Source: Nanobdellota archaeon
GTDB taxonomy: Archaea; Nanobdellota; Nanobdellia; SCGC-AAA011-G17; ARS1403
DNA length: 20,001 nucleotides
Reading direction: 5' to 3'
Assembly: GCA_002688395.1 (NCBI GenBank)
Contig: NZCU01000041.1
Span: 1 to 20,001 of the forward strand
How positions within the stretch are numbered: position 1 is the first letter of the stretch; each line of letters begins with the position of its first letter. Under the pieces are notes generated by a model. That model ran no database searches. It worked only from the letters and a program-made list of their open reading frames with translations, and was not told the DNA's origin. The position numbers and the translations under genes were made by a program. Positions 6,173 to 13,305 of this stretch are shown in pieces.

Positions 6173-7677
6173 GATTGTCCTTCATTGTTTTGTCTTGAAA
6201 TTGTTTCTAGTGCTCCCATTATTTTTTTTATTTTATTGTCTGCTACTTGTAATTCCACCCAAGATTTTCTTAATTGTTCTTCATTTCCTGTAGAATCTTC
6301 AAGGATTTTTCTTAAGTTATCTTCTATCTCCATCATCCTTTGAATATCGTGTGCTAATCCATCATGGTCTTGTTCTTTTAATTTTTTATCTGTTGATTCA
6401 GAGTAACCCTTTAGATCAGCTAGGAGTTTTTGGAAAATACCACTATGTTCTCCAAAAGTTCCTTTAAAATATTCATCAAGTTGGTTTATTCTGTTAAATA
6501 AATCTGGTAAAGTTCTTATTAAACTTAGAGATTCATCCTTAATTTCATTTCCTCCAGGGTATGAATCTAATTCTTCAGATCTGGAGATTTCTTGTAACCT
6601 TCCCATTAAATTATTTTCTTGATGAAGTCTGAGTGACTCTCTAGATGCTTCCAATGTTTCTGTAATTCTACCCAAAAATTTACGTAATGATTTTTCTTCT
6701 GAAGTTCCTGCAGATTTTATTATATCTTTTATTTGTTTTTTTTCTTTTCTATCTAAGTTTTCTCCTTGTTTTCTTCCAATTATTTTAAGAGCATCTTCTA
6801 ATCTATCTTCTGACTCTCTTAATCCTGCAATTCCTGATTCTGTTTCTTTTTTTGTTCTTTCTAATCTTTTTTTTACTCTATTAGCTACTGCACCACTAGC
6901 TCCTCCCCATCCTTTCGCAAATCCTCCTGCTATAGATCCTCCCATTTTTGATGCAGAACCTAATACTCCATGTCCACTAACACCACTTCCAGAAATTAAA
7001 CTAAAGATTAACCTAACAATGTAATAAACAAACATTACTATTAACACTGTGAAGAAATATACTGCTATATCTTTTGCCCATACTTGATTAAATAAAACAT
7101 CAGATAAAGCTTTTTGTCTCCCTCCCGAAAATGATGAAAGATTTGAAACTTTTGCTAGAGTTCCTATCAACCAAATTAAAATAGCTGTGAAAAAAGCCTT
7201 TATTGCAAAATTAAAAGGAGTAGGATCTCTAAATATATTTTCTCTGCCTCCCCAATCACCATACATAAAATATAAAAAACCAAGAACTGGAATTAAATAA
7301 AGAGCGAAAAATATTAATGTAGAATATATTGTTCCTATATCTCTTAACATTTCTATGTTAAAAAACCAAGAGCCTATTAAACCAATAAAAGCTGCAACAA
7401 AACCGGCAACTTTTCTTTGATTGGGTTCTTTGAATAAAGAATTTGTTCCTGCATAGTAGAATATTACAAATAAAACAATCCATAATGCAAGCTTAAAAAC
7501 TGTATCATTATCTCCTACTGGAAGGGTTAAAATTGAGGATATTAGTCCTCCTGGAGCTACTAAAGATCTAAAAGTATTTCCTAAAAGATCAAAGAATCTA
7601 CCTGTATCTTGAGCTAAAACAAAAGGTAGTGAAAGTAAGAAAGATAATGGATAAACTAAGAACGTCTTTTTATTCAT
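6169..7677 (-). CDS. Membrane protein with five helices and a cytoplasmic helical tail
   Basis: I do not recognise a named family. The 502 residues start with a signal peptide (MNKKTFLVYPLSFLLSLPFV, then LAQ as a likely cleavage site near residue 23). Five hydrophobic segments follow at about 58-76, 88-106, 117-139, 157-174 and 203-228. A Gly/Ser/Ala-rich linker (229-265, GVSGHGVLGSASKMGG) leads into a charged, helical, coiled-coil-like tail of about 235 residues. The layout loosely recalls VirB6/TrbL channel subunits of secretion systems, but no diagnostic motif is visible and I would not assign that. It is divergent from the tethered surface protein at 7837, with which it may function. It has a Shine-Dalgarno site (AGAGG, 8 nt before the ATG), unlike most genes here. 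Confidence 0.75.
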   Translation of the reverse strand: MNKKTFLVYPLSFLLSLPFVLAQDTGRFFDLLGNTFRSLVAPGGLISSILTLPVGDNDTVFKLALWIVLFVIFYYAGTNSLFKEPNQRKVAGFVAAFIGLIGSWFFNIEMLRDIGTIYSTLIFFALYLIPVLGFLYFMYGDWGGRENIFRDPTPFNFAIKAFFTAILIWLIGTLAKVSNLSSFSGGRQKALSDVLFNQVWAKDIAVYFFTVLIVMFVYYIVRLIFSLISGSGVSGHGVLGSASKMGGSIAGGFAKGWGGASGAVANRVKKRLERTKKETESGIAGLRESEDRLEDALKIIGRKQGENLDRKEKKQIKDIIKSAGTSEEKSLRKFLGRITETLEASRESLRLHQENNLMGRLQEISRSEELDSYPGGNEIKDESLSLIRTLPDLFNRINQLDEYFKGTFGEHSGIFQKLLADLKGYSESTDKKLKEQDHDGLAHDIQRMMEIEDNLRKILEDSTGNEEQLRKSWVELQVADNKIKKIMGALETISRQNNEGQS

Positions 7678-7685
7678 TCATATAA

Positions 7686-7725
7686 CCTCTTTTTATTAAA
7701 ATATGGAGTTTTTGTATATAAATGT
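7686..7725 (-). promoter_or_regulatory. Promoter and Shine-Dalgarno of the five-helix membrane protein
   Basis: On the minus strand a TATA-like ATTTATATAC lies at about 7713-7722 and AGAGG at 7686-7690, 8 nt before the ATG. The TATA-to-ATG distance of about 40 nt predicts a leader of roughly 14 nt carrying the ribosome binding site. Confidence 0.5.
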
Positions 7726-7774
7726 TTCTGAGGGTAAAAGTAGTTAATTTTACTTATAAATGATAATAGAAAGG

Positions 7775-7827
7775 TTTATAAAAGGTTTTTAGTACTCTAT
7801 AGTGATAATAATAAACATATAAAGGAG
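7775..7827 (+). promoter_or_regulatory. Promoter and Shine-Dalgarno of the tethered surface protein
   Basis: TATA box TTTATAAA at 7775-7782 and a strong Shine-Dalgarno AGGAG at 7823-7827, 9 nt before the ATG at 7837. This predicts a leader of roughly 30 nt. A second TATA-like ACTTATAAAT lies at 7752-7761. Confidence 0.6.
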
Positions 7828-7836
7828 ACAAATAAA

Positions 7837-9279
7837 ATGGCTGAACAAAACGATGAAAATCACAATGATGAAGAATTTCCTGAATTAGAAGGAGATGAAG
7901 AACAAACTAATGGGGATGATGAATTTCCTGAAGTAGAAGATGATGAACCAATGGATGAAAATCCTAGAAAAAAAGGATTCTTAAGAAAATATGTATTACC
8001 TGTTGTTGCTGGAGGTGCTATTGCTTTAGGAGGTTATACATTAAGAGGACCTTCACCAGAAGTAGAAGAATTACAAGAACAACATGCAATAGAATTAGCT
8101 GAGCAAGATAGTACATGGCAAGATAGTTTAGATAGATTAACTGTTACTGTTCCTTATGATATTTTAGAACAATTACGTGCTATTGGGGAAACTACTGAAA
8201 CTACTCAGGCTATAGCTGAAAGTACTAATGTACAATTAGATAGGGGAGTAGATAAGCTTGGTGGACATCATCATTATATTTCTAAACAAAATGAAGAAAT
8301 TAAAGGAGTTTTAGATGATGTTGTAGATGCTGGTAATGTAACTCTTGGAGATACAGAAGGTGGAGAAGAAATTCCTAAACCAAAAGAAACTGAAAAACCA
8401 GAATGGAAATATAATGGAAATTATGATTTCTATGAATGGGCAGAAAGATTAGATGGGAGTAAACCTGATGGAAAACAAGATGCTTTTAGAGTTAAATCAG
8501 GAAATACTATTGCTGGTGGAATTTTAGATCTTGCAAGAAGTGAAGGTCATGAATTCACTAATGACTATGCTGTAGAACTAAGTGACAAAGTTTGTGTTTT
8601 TAGAGATGGTAAAGTTGTAGAAAATATTGATCCTACAAATTTACAAGTAGGAGATGTTGTTTACTTTACAGATGCTGTTCAAGATGCAATCTATGGAACT
8701 CAAGATACTAGTAGAGATGCTGGTAATGTAACTCTTGGAGATATGATGGGCGGTGAACCTTCTGATCTTGAAGAATCTGTAGGTAATCATCGTGAAATAT
8801 TGTTTAATCATGCACTTAGATTAGACAATCATGAAGGTAGAATAACTAGTCTAGAAGATGGATCTGGTGCTAATGGAAGAAAAGATAATTTAGGATTAGG
8901 ATTTAGATATACTCATGACACAAAATCATCTTATCCTGTAATTAATTTTGAAAGATTAGATGATAAAGGTAGAGGATTAGGAATCTTCTTTAATCCTTAT
9001 GGTGCTGAAGGCGAAGGTTTCGGTGCTGGTGTTACTGGATCAATTGGAAATGAAAATCTAAGATTAAGAGCTAATTTGGGAGGCTCTTTTAGAGAAGTAG
9101 AAGGTAGAAATGAATATCCTGGAATTGCAGGATTAGGTGTTCAAATTAAAGCACTTGATAATCTTCATGTAGTTCCTTCTATGGAAGTTAGAGGTATAAG
9201 TAAAGCTTTAACAGGTGGAGAATTTGAGGATAGAGCTTCATTTGGTTTAGATCTTAGATATATGTTAGGCAATAACTAA
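7837..9279 (+). CDS. Tethered surface protein with C-terminal beta-barrel-like domain
   Basis: Not a recognised family. Residues 1-43 are very acidic with a repeat (DEEFPELEGDEE, DDEFPEVEDDE). A basic patch (RKKGFLRK) precedes one transmembrane helix (about 52-69), predicting N-inside and the remainder outside the cell. A coiled coil (74-135) follows. Two identical DAGNVTLGD motifs (164-172, 294-302) bracket a domain containing VKSGNTIAGGILDLA and PTNLQVGDVVYF, reminiscent of a degenerate LysM fold. Residues 351-480 hold about eight amphipathic strands alternating with short loops (for example LGLGFRYTH, GLGIFFNPYG, LRLRANLGGSFRE, ASFGLDLRYML), as in small outer-membrane-type barrels. A strong promoter and Shine-Dalgarno suggest high expression. 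A surface role in adhesion or envelope structure is inference. Confidence 0.75.
   Translation: MAEQNDENHNDEEFPELEGDEEQTNGDDEFPEVEDDEPMDENPRKKGFLRKYVLPVVAGGAIALGGYTLRGPSPEVEELQEQHAIELAEQDSTWQDSLDRLTVTVPYDILEQLRAIGETTETTQAIAESTNVQLDRGVDKLGGHHHYISKQNEEIKGVLDDVVDAGNVTLGDTEGGEEIPKPKETEKPEWKYNGNYDFYEWAERLDGSKPDGKQDAFRVKSGNTIAGGILDLARSEGHEFTNDYAVELSDKVCVFRDGKVVENIDPTNLQVGDVVYFTDAVQDAIYGTQDTSRDAGNVTLGDMMGGEPSDLEESVGNHREILFNHALRLDNHEGRITSLEDGSGANGRKDNLGLGFRYTHDTKSSYPVINFERLDDKGRGLGIFFNPYGAEGEGFGAGVTGSIGNENLRLRANLGGSFREVEGRNEYPGIAGLGVQIKALDNLHVVPSMEVRGISKALTGGEFEDRASFGLDLRYMLGNN
8325..8353 (+). repeat. 29-bp direct repeat, copy 1, in surface protein gene
   Basis: A 29-base stretch starting AGATGCTGGTAATG is identical to 8715-8743. 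It encodes DAGNVTLGD in the same frame, exactly 390 bp (130 codons) before the second copy. Confidence 0.9.
8715..8743 (+). repeat. 29-bp direct repeat, copy 2, in surface protein gene
   Basis: Identical to 8325-8353. Both copies are followed by codons for a Gly-Gly-Glu linker (EGGEE, MGGEP). The two copies bracket the LysM-like segment, and recombination between them would delete it in frame. Confidence 0.9.
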
Positions 9280-9282
9280 GGT

Positions 9283-9290
9283 TTTTATAC
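9283..9290 (+). promoter_or_regulatory. TATA box of trm5
   Basis: TTTTATAC lies 23 nt before the trm5 ATG at 9314, the leaderless spacing used elsewhere in this window. Confidence 0.5.
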
Positions 9291-9310
9291 CTTTTTTCTT
9301 TTTTTATTTT
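9291..9310 (+). terminator. Oligo-T terminator of the surface protein gene
   Basis: Runs of six and seven T plus further T-rich sequence start 12 nt after the stop codon at 9279. T-runs of this kind terminate archaeal RNA polymerase. No hairpin precedes it. It lies between the trm5 TATA box and start, upstream of the expected trm5 transcript. Confidence 0.5.
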
Positions 9311-9313
9311 ATT

Positions 9314-10018
9314 ATGACAAGCTTTGATACTGTTGGAGATATTGTAATTTTTTCTGAAGAAATTAATAAAAAGAAAGCCGAAGAAGTATTGAAATTAAAA
9401 AATATTAATACTGTTGGTTTTAAAACTAAATTTCATTCTGGTACTTATAGAACTAAAAAAGTTAAAATTTTAGTTGGAGAAAGAAAAAAAGAAACTATAC
9501 ATAAAGAAAATAATGTTGAAGTTAAAGTAAATGTTGAAAATTGTTATTTCTCTCCTAGATTAAGTAATGAAAGATTAAGAATTGCTAAAGAAGTTAAAAA
9601 AGATGAAAAGGTTTTAGTTATTGGAAGTGGTGTTGGTATTTATCCAATTGTTATTTCTAAAAATTCTAAAGCTAAAGAAATTTGTGGTATTGAAATAAAT
9701 CCTCAAGCTCATAAATATGCTGAAGAGAATGTTAAATTAAATAAAATAAAGAATATTAAATTTTATGAAGGTGATGTTAAAAAAGTATTACCTAAAATAA
9801 GAAAGAAGTTTGATAGAATTATTATGCCTTTACCTAAAAATGCTGAAAAATTTTTAGATGTTGTTGCTAAGAAATTAAATAAAAAAGGAATAATTCACTT
9901 TTATAGTTTTGAACCTGAAGAAGATATTAAATTAGATAATTTTAAAATTTTAAAAACTGTTAAATGTGGAAGTTTTGGTCCTGGTAAGTTTAGAATTTGT
10001 GTTGATATTAAAAATTAA
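9314..10018 (+). CDS. trm5: tRNA (guanine37-N1)-methyltransferase, Trm5 family
   Basis: This class I methyltransferase uses S-adenosylmethionine to make m1G37 next to tRNA anticodons, which prevents frameshifting; some relatives (Tyw2/Taw22) act in wyosine synthesis. Family marks are SFDTVGDIVIF near the N-terminus, the VNVENCYFSPRLSNERLRIA signature, the SAM-binding loop VIGSGVGIYPI, the acidic ribose-binding GIEINPQA, and IIMPLPKNAEKFLD. The NLP-type motif of Methanocaldococcus Trm5 reads PLP here. The glycine loop IGSGVG differs from the usual FAGVG. At 234 residues it is a short form without an extra N-terminal domain. A paralogue of different specificity cannot be excluded. The 3' end overlaps the convergent secreted-protein gene by 11 bp. 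Confidence 0.85.
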   Translation: MTSFDTVGDIVIFSEEINKKKAEEVLKLKNINTVGFKTKFHSGTYRTKKVKILVGERKKETIHKENNVEVKVNVENCYFSPRLSNERLRIAKEVKKDEKVLVIGSGVGIYPIVISKNSKAKEICGIEINPQAHKYAEENVKLNKIKNIKFYEGDVKKVLPKIRKKFDRIIMPLPKNAEKFLDVVAKKLNKKGIIHFYSFEPEEDIKLDNFKILKTVKCGSFGPGKFRICVDIKN

Positions 10019-10697
10019 CACCTAATGATAGAGAATACCCTGTGTAATCTCCTTCATCTTGTTCAATATTTCTAACTTCTCCCCTAAGAAACCATGAAGG
10101 GGCTGAATTTTTAACAACTTTTTTAACCCATTCACTTTTTGATGTAGTAGTAGAATGATCTACGGGGGTACTTCTATCAAAAGGAAAATCAAATATAACT
10201 CTTAAATAATATCCATTAATTATATCTCTGAAAATTGAAGTTCTTGATGAAGAGCTTTCTCTATAACCTGTTTCGCTAGTATTTTCTTTATCTGTAAGAA
10301 TACTATGTTTTACCCCCACCCCTATACCTAATGCTGGAGAGGTTTTACTTCTTCCTCTAAAATATTTTGTAGCTCCTCCATTAATAGAAACTTCACTTGA
10401 GAATTCTGAAGAAGATCCTGATCTTCTATATAAAAATCCTCTATCAGTAAAAGAAAAATAATCTCCTGGTGAATTATAATAAGCTAATCCCATTTCTAAA
10501 GAAGCTTTTGGATTTGCTAACCTTCCTTCTACTGCAAAAGTAAAACCTGAAGAGAAATTATCTGAGGCTACCTCTTCTGAAGGTATTTGCACTCCACCAC
10601 TAACAGAAATATTAGCATCTGCTTTTGATTCTTTAGGACTAACTAGAGATGCTAAAGCAACTAAACCTACCAATCCTGCTACTCTAAATCCTTTCAT
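10008..10697 (-). CDS. Secreted beta-barrel-like (porin-type) protein
   Basis: A 229-residue protein with a clear signal peptide (MKGFRVAGLVGLVALASLVS, likely cleaved after SKA at residue 26). The mature part is built of alternating polar/nonpolar strands rich in Ser and Gly (for example SGFTFAVEGRL, ASLEMGLAYY, SPALGIGVGVKHS, YYLRVIFDFPF, WFLRGEVRNI). It ends YSLSLGVNF with a terminal phenylalanine, the layout of the C-terminal beta-signal recognised by BamA in bacterial outer-membrane proteins. No named family is recognised. Together with the barrel-like domain at 8887-9279 it suggests an unusual envelope. A TATA box 25 nt upstream (10723-10730, minus) predicts a leaderless transcript. A soluble beta-sandwich is the main alternative. 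Confidence 0.7.
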   Translation of the reverse strand: MKGFRVAGLVGLVALASLVSPKESKADANISVSGGVQIPSEEVASDNFSSGFTFAVEGRLANPKASLEMGLAYYNSPGDYFSFTDRGFLYRRSGSSSEFSSEVSINGGATKYFRGRSKTSPALGIGVGVKHSILTDKENTSETGYRESSSSRTSIFRDIINGYYLRVIFDFPFDRSTPVDHSTTTSKSEWVKKVVKNSAPSWFLRGEVRNIEQDEGDYTGYSLSLGVNF

Positions 10698-10722
10698 TTT
10701 ACTATTCTCTAGTAATAAACTG

Positions 10723-10730
10723 CTTATAAA
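10723..10730 (-). promoter_or_regulatory. TATA box of the secreted barrel-like protein
   Basis: TTTATAAG on the minus strand, 25 nt before the ATG at 10697. Confidence 0.6.
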
Positions 10731-10747
10731 GGTTTCTGTTGATAAAA

Positions 10748-10755
10748 TTTAAATA
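10748..10755 (+). promoter_or_regulatory. TATA box of the DUF2391-like gene
   Basis: TTTAAATA lies 22 nt before the ATG at 10778. It belongs to a divergent promoter region, with its own TATA box for each direction. Confidence 0.6.
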
Positions 10756-10777
10756 TATACACTTATTTAGATAATGC

Positions 10778-11359
10778 ATGGCTAAGAAGAAAGTAAGTAA
10801 AAAAAAGACTTCTAAGAAGGATTCTTTGAAGAAAGTTGAAAATAAATTAAATAAAATTTTGAAATATGAGAAAGCTCAAAGTAAAAGCGATAAAAAACAA
10901 TCAAGACAAGAGAAAGATGTTGAAGAAGATATTGAAAAAATAAAAAAAGATTTAGAAGGAAGTCCTTTAAGGAAAATAACTACTAAGGATTTTGGAAAAG
11001 CTTTGATTGGTGCTTTTATTGGTGTTGTTAGCCATTTTGCTTTTTTAGAAGGAGCACACTTATCTGAAAATTTAAGTGTTACAAGGGCAACAGCACTATT
11101 AGTAACTGCTTATATTTTAGGAATGATTTTTATTTATGCTGCAGGTTTTAAAAAAGTAAAACAAATAAGGATATTAAGTTTTATACCTGCAAGAATAACT
11201 GTTATTTATGTTGTTAGTTTGGCTGTAGTTTATTTTGTGCTATTTATCTTTGGGTTAACAGAACATGCAACTTCAATTGAAATATATAAACAAGTAGCAG
11301 CTGTTTCAATACCTGCAATAATAGGCGCAAGTGCTGCTGATTTGATAGGAGAAAGATAA
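10778..11359 (+). CDS. DUF2391-like integral membrane protein
   Basis: The 193 residues start with a highly basic lysine-rich tail and coiled coil (1-62), probably cytoplasmic and able to touch nucleic acid or acidic partners. Four hydrophobic helices follow at about 73-91, 103-122, 139-160 and 172-188. The end, VSIPAIIGASAADLIGER, resembles the conserved C-terminus of DUF2391 membrane proteins, whose function is unknown. The match is from memory of the family pattern. Its stop codon overlaps the next ATG by one base (TAATG), so the two genes are translationally coupled. Confidence 0.75.
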   Translation: MAKKKVSKKKTSKKDSLKKVENKLNKILKYEKAQSKSDKKQSRQEKDVEEDIEKIKKDLEGSPLRKITTKDFGKALIGAFIGVVSHFAFLEGAHLSENLSVTRATALLVTAYILGMIFIYAAGFKKVKQIRILSFIPARITVIYVVSLAVVYFVLFIFGLTEHATSIEIYKQVAAVSIPAIIGASAADLIGER

Positions 11360-11556
11360 TGACAAAATTAAAAGTAAGTGCAAAAAATATTGAAGGTATG
11401 TTAGTGAAACTAATGGAAAACTTAGAAAAATCTGAAGGAACATTGGCTGCTGAAGATTACGAAGAAGATATTAGAAAATTATTAAAAATTGTTGAAGAGA
11501 ATGGGGTAAAGGTTTCTAAGAAAGTTCTAGATGCTGCTGAAGATAAGGTCAAATAG
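11359..11556 (+). CDS. Small helical protein of unknown function, 65 residues
   Basis: Not recognised. The ATG overlaps the stop codon of the DUF2391-like gene by one base, so it is co-transcribed and likely translated by reinitiation. The protein is charged and predicted to be almost all helical (IEGMLVKLMENLEKSEG, YEEDIRKLLKIVEENG, KKVLDAAEDKVK), with no cysteine or membrane segment. It could be a partner of the upstream membrane protein. The 3' end overlaps the HerA-like gene by 8 bp. Confidence 0.7.
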   Translation: MTKLKVSAKNIEGMLVKLMENLEKSEGTLAAEDYEEDIRKLLKIVEENGVKVSKKVLDAAEDKVK

Positions 11557-12859
11557 TTTCTTTTTTTATTTCTGGAACTGCACTTGGAGAAGAACCTGCA
11601 TGCCAACTTAATTTAGGTCTTATTCTTAAAGGAAATATTCTTTCAGATGTATCATCTAAAATAATTCCAGCACCTTTTTCTCTGGGTAAGTCGTTAATTT
11701 GCTCTGTTATTCCTAGTTCCATATAACTTTGCATCATTTGATTTAATGCGTCTATGTCTTGTTTTGCTGTTAATCTATGAGATAAAACAATATCTGATTG
11801 AGTTATAACATCATCATGAATTTTTCCTGGTTGTTGAGTTGCTAAAACCATTGAAATTCCTGGTTGTCTTCCTTCTCTTAATAAAGAAACTAAAGCTGAG
11901 GTTGCCGGTGTTGTTTTATTTTTTGGGAGCATCTCATGTGCTTCATCTATTAACATCCATACTTGTGGGAGTTTTGATTTTCTTATTGTTTTTTTAAATG
12001 GAGAAAAACCTTGTTTTATTTCTCTTATTTCTTCTTTTTTTCTTTCTAACATTCTTTCCTGTAAAATTTTTTGAGCTACTAATCCTGTAACTAGGCTTTT
12101 AATGCTCCAACTTCCAGCTATTGAGGAATAACAACTAATATCAATTATAGAAATTTTTCCTGGTTGGATTAATTCATTAAACTCTTCTGCATCTTCGGAA
12201 AATAATCCCCATGTTAAAGAGGCTTCGAATAGGCTTTCTACTAGGTTTTTTGTAGCAGGTGTGGATTTTTGATCTGATTCAACTTCCATTATAAGATCAT
12301 GTATTGTGTAATTTCCTCTTAATTTTTTTAAGACTCTTGTAATTAAAACTGCTTCCTGAGAATTAATGTTTAAATTAAATGTATTACACCAATCTCCTGC
12401 TGTTAATAATTTTGGTTGTATTCCAAAATGAGTATCTACTGGGATTCCTTGTTGTTTATGTTTATTAAAAAATCCAAATGGTGTAAAAATACGAACATCT
12501 TCTAATGCTGTTGGTTCTAAGTTCCACTCTTTTAATAATTTAGCATCTCTTTCATTTGGAAATTTCATAGACCAAAAAATACCCATCGTGTCTAAAATTA
12601 CTACAGATAGGTTCTTTTTAGTTTCTTGTGGTAAATTAGCTATACTTTCTGCTATTACACTTAAAGTGTAGGATTTTCCAGATCCTCTTTTTCCAGTTAC
12701 TAAGATAACATGACTTTTGGCAATATCAACATAAATTGGATTAGATAATGAGACATTTCTTCCCATTTTTACATAAGTTTTACCAACTAGAATTAATCCT
12801 TGATCTCCATATTTTTCTTTATCCTCTTTGTTTCTGCCGACAATTATATCATATGCCAT
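11549..12859 (-). CDS. HerA/DUF87-family ATPase
   Basis: A 436-residue FtsK/HerA-superfamily ATPase. The N-terminus is a small beta (HAS-barrel-like) domain (about 1-50). Walker A is GKRGSGKS (56-63), and Walker B with catalytic acid is WMLIDEAHEMLP (DEAH at 305-308). LLREGRQPGISMVLATQQP follows, with sensor and arginine residues typical of HerA. HerA proper forms a hexameric translocase with the nuclease NurA for DNA-end resection. No NurA is present in this window, and the partner instead is a three-helix membrane protein 9 bp upstream in the same operon. A membrane-anchored pump or secretion-type ATPase is therefore as likely as a repair helicase. Confidence 0.88.
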   Translation of the reverse strand: MAYDIIVGRNKEDKEKYGDQGLILVGKTYVKMGRNVSLSNPIYVDIAKSHVILVTGKRGSGKSYTLSVIAESIANLPQETKKNLSVVILDTMGIFWSMKFPNERDAKLLKEWNLEPTALEDVRIFTPFGFFNKHKQQGIPVDTHFGIQPKLLTAGDWCNTFNLNINSQEAVLITRVLKKLRGNYTIHDLIMEVESDQKSTPATKNLVESLFEASLTWGLFSEDAEEFNELIQPGKISIIDISCYSSIAGSWSIKSLVTGLVAQKILQERMLERKKEEIREIKQGFSPFKKTIRKSKLPQVWMLIDEAHEMLPKNKTTPATSALVSLLREGRQPGISMVLATQQPGKIHDDVITQSDIVLSHRLTAKQDIDALNQMMQSYMELGITEQINDLPREKGAGIILDDTSERIFPLRIRPKLSWHAGSSPSAVPEIKKETI

Positions 12860-12868
12860 AAGAAGAAA

Positions 12869-13216
12869 TTATTGTTTTTTCATGTATTTTGCTGATAAAC
12901 CTAAAACTAATGCGAATATCAACCATTTAAAGTAAGGAAGGAGTGATACAAATAAATTAACTCCTGGGTCTAATACTGAAATGAAATTTAAATATTGATT
13001 ATCTATATTTTTTATTAAGGCAATTATTCCTACGAAAAGTAAAATATAAACTAAAAGTACTAGTAATGACATTAAACCATTTATAGCTGTTTCACTTCCT
13101 ATTATAGGATCTGCTACATCTCTAATTCTTGGAAGAATTTTAACTATTATTAATAAGGCTGCTACAATTGCGAAAACAATTCCTAAAACATTTATTACCC
13201 ATACTTCTGTAGCCAT
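12869..13216 (-). CDS. Three-helix membrane protein in operon with HerA-like ATPase
   Basis: 115 residues with hydrophobic segments at about 5-27 (INVLGIVFAIVAALLIIV), 47-68 (LMSLLVLLVYILLFVGIIAL) and 90-111 (WLIFALVLGLSAKYM), ending in a basic MKKQ tail. No named family is recognised. It is followed after 9 bp by the HerA-like ATPase, so it may anchor that ATPase at the membrane; this is inference from the operon. The ATG at 13216 is preceded by AGAGGT, a good Shine-Dalgarno site. Confidence 0.7.
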   Translation of the reverse strand: MATEVWVINVLGIVFAIVAALLIIVKILPRIRDVADPIIGSETAINGLMSLLVLLVYILLFVGIIALIKNIDNQYLNFISVLDPGVNLFVSLLPYFKWLIFALVLGLSAKYMKKQ

Positions 13217-13221
13217 TTATC

Positions 13222-13264
13222 AACCTCTAATAGAATATGTATTATGGAAAACTATTATTTAAAG
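13222..13264 (-). promoter_or_regulatory. Promoter and Shine-Dalgarno of the HerA-like operon
   Basis: On the minus strand, CTTTAAATAAT (13254-13264) is a plausible TATA box and AGAGGTT (13222-13228) a Shine-Dalgarno site before the ATG at 13216. The TATA box abuts and slightly overlaps the htpX element, so the two divergent promoters may interfere. Confidence 0.45.
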
Positions 13265-13284
13265 ATATCGGTAATTTTTTAAGT
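13260..13284 (+). promoter_or_regulatory. htpX promoter element, identical to one upstream of fen
   Basis: Twenty-five bases identical to 5112-5136, ending 21 nt before the htpX ATG at 13306. It contains GATATC and a T-run with AAGT that can act as a TATA box. Both copies lie between divergent genes. Confidence 0.6.
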
Positions 13285-13305
13285 TTAATTATTTTATATG
13301 ATGTT

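Noticed and set aside
13237..13305. Longer htpX start at 13237
   Set aside because: Would add 23 residues not found in the family and would translate the promoter element shared with fen. The ATG at 13306 gives the normal N-terminus.
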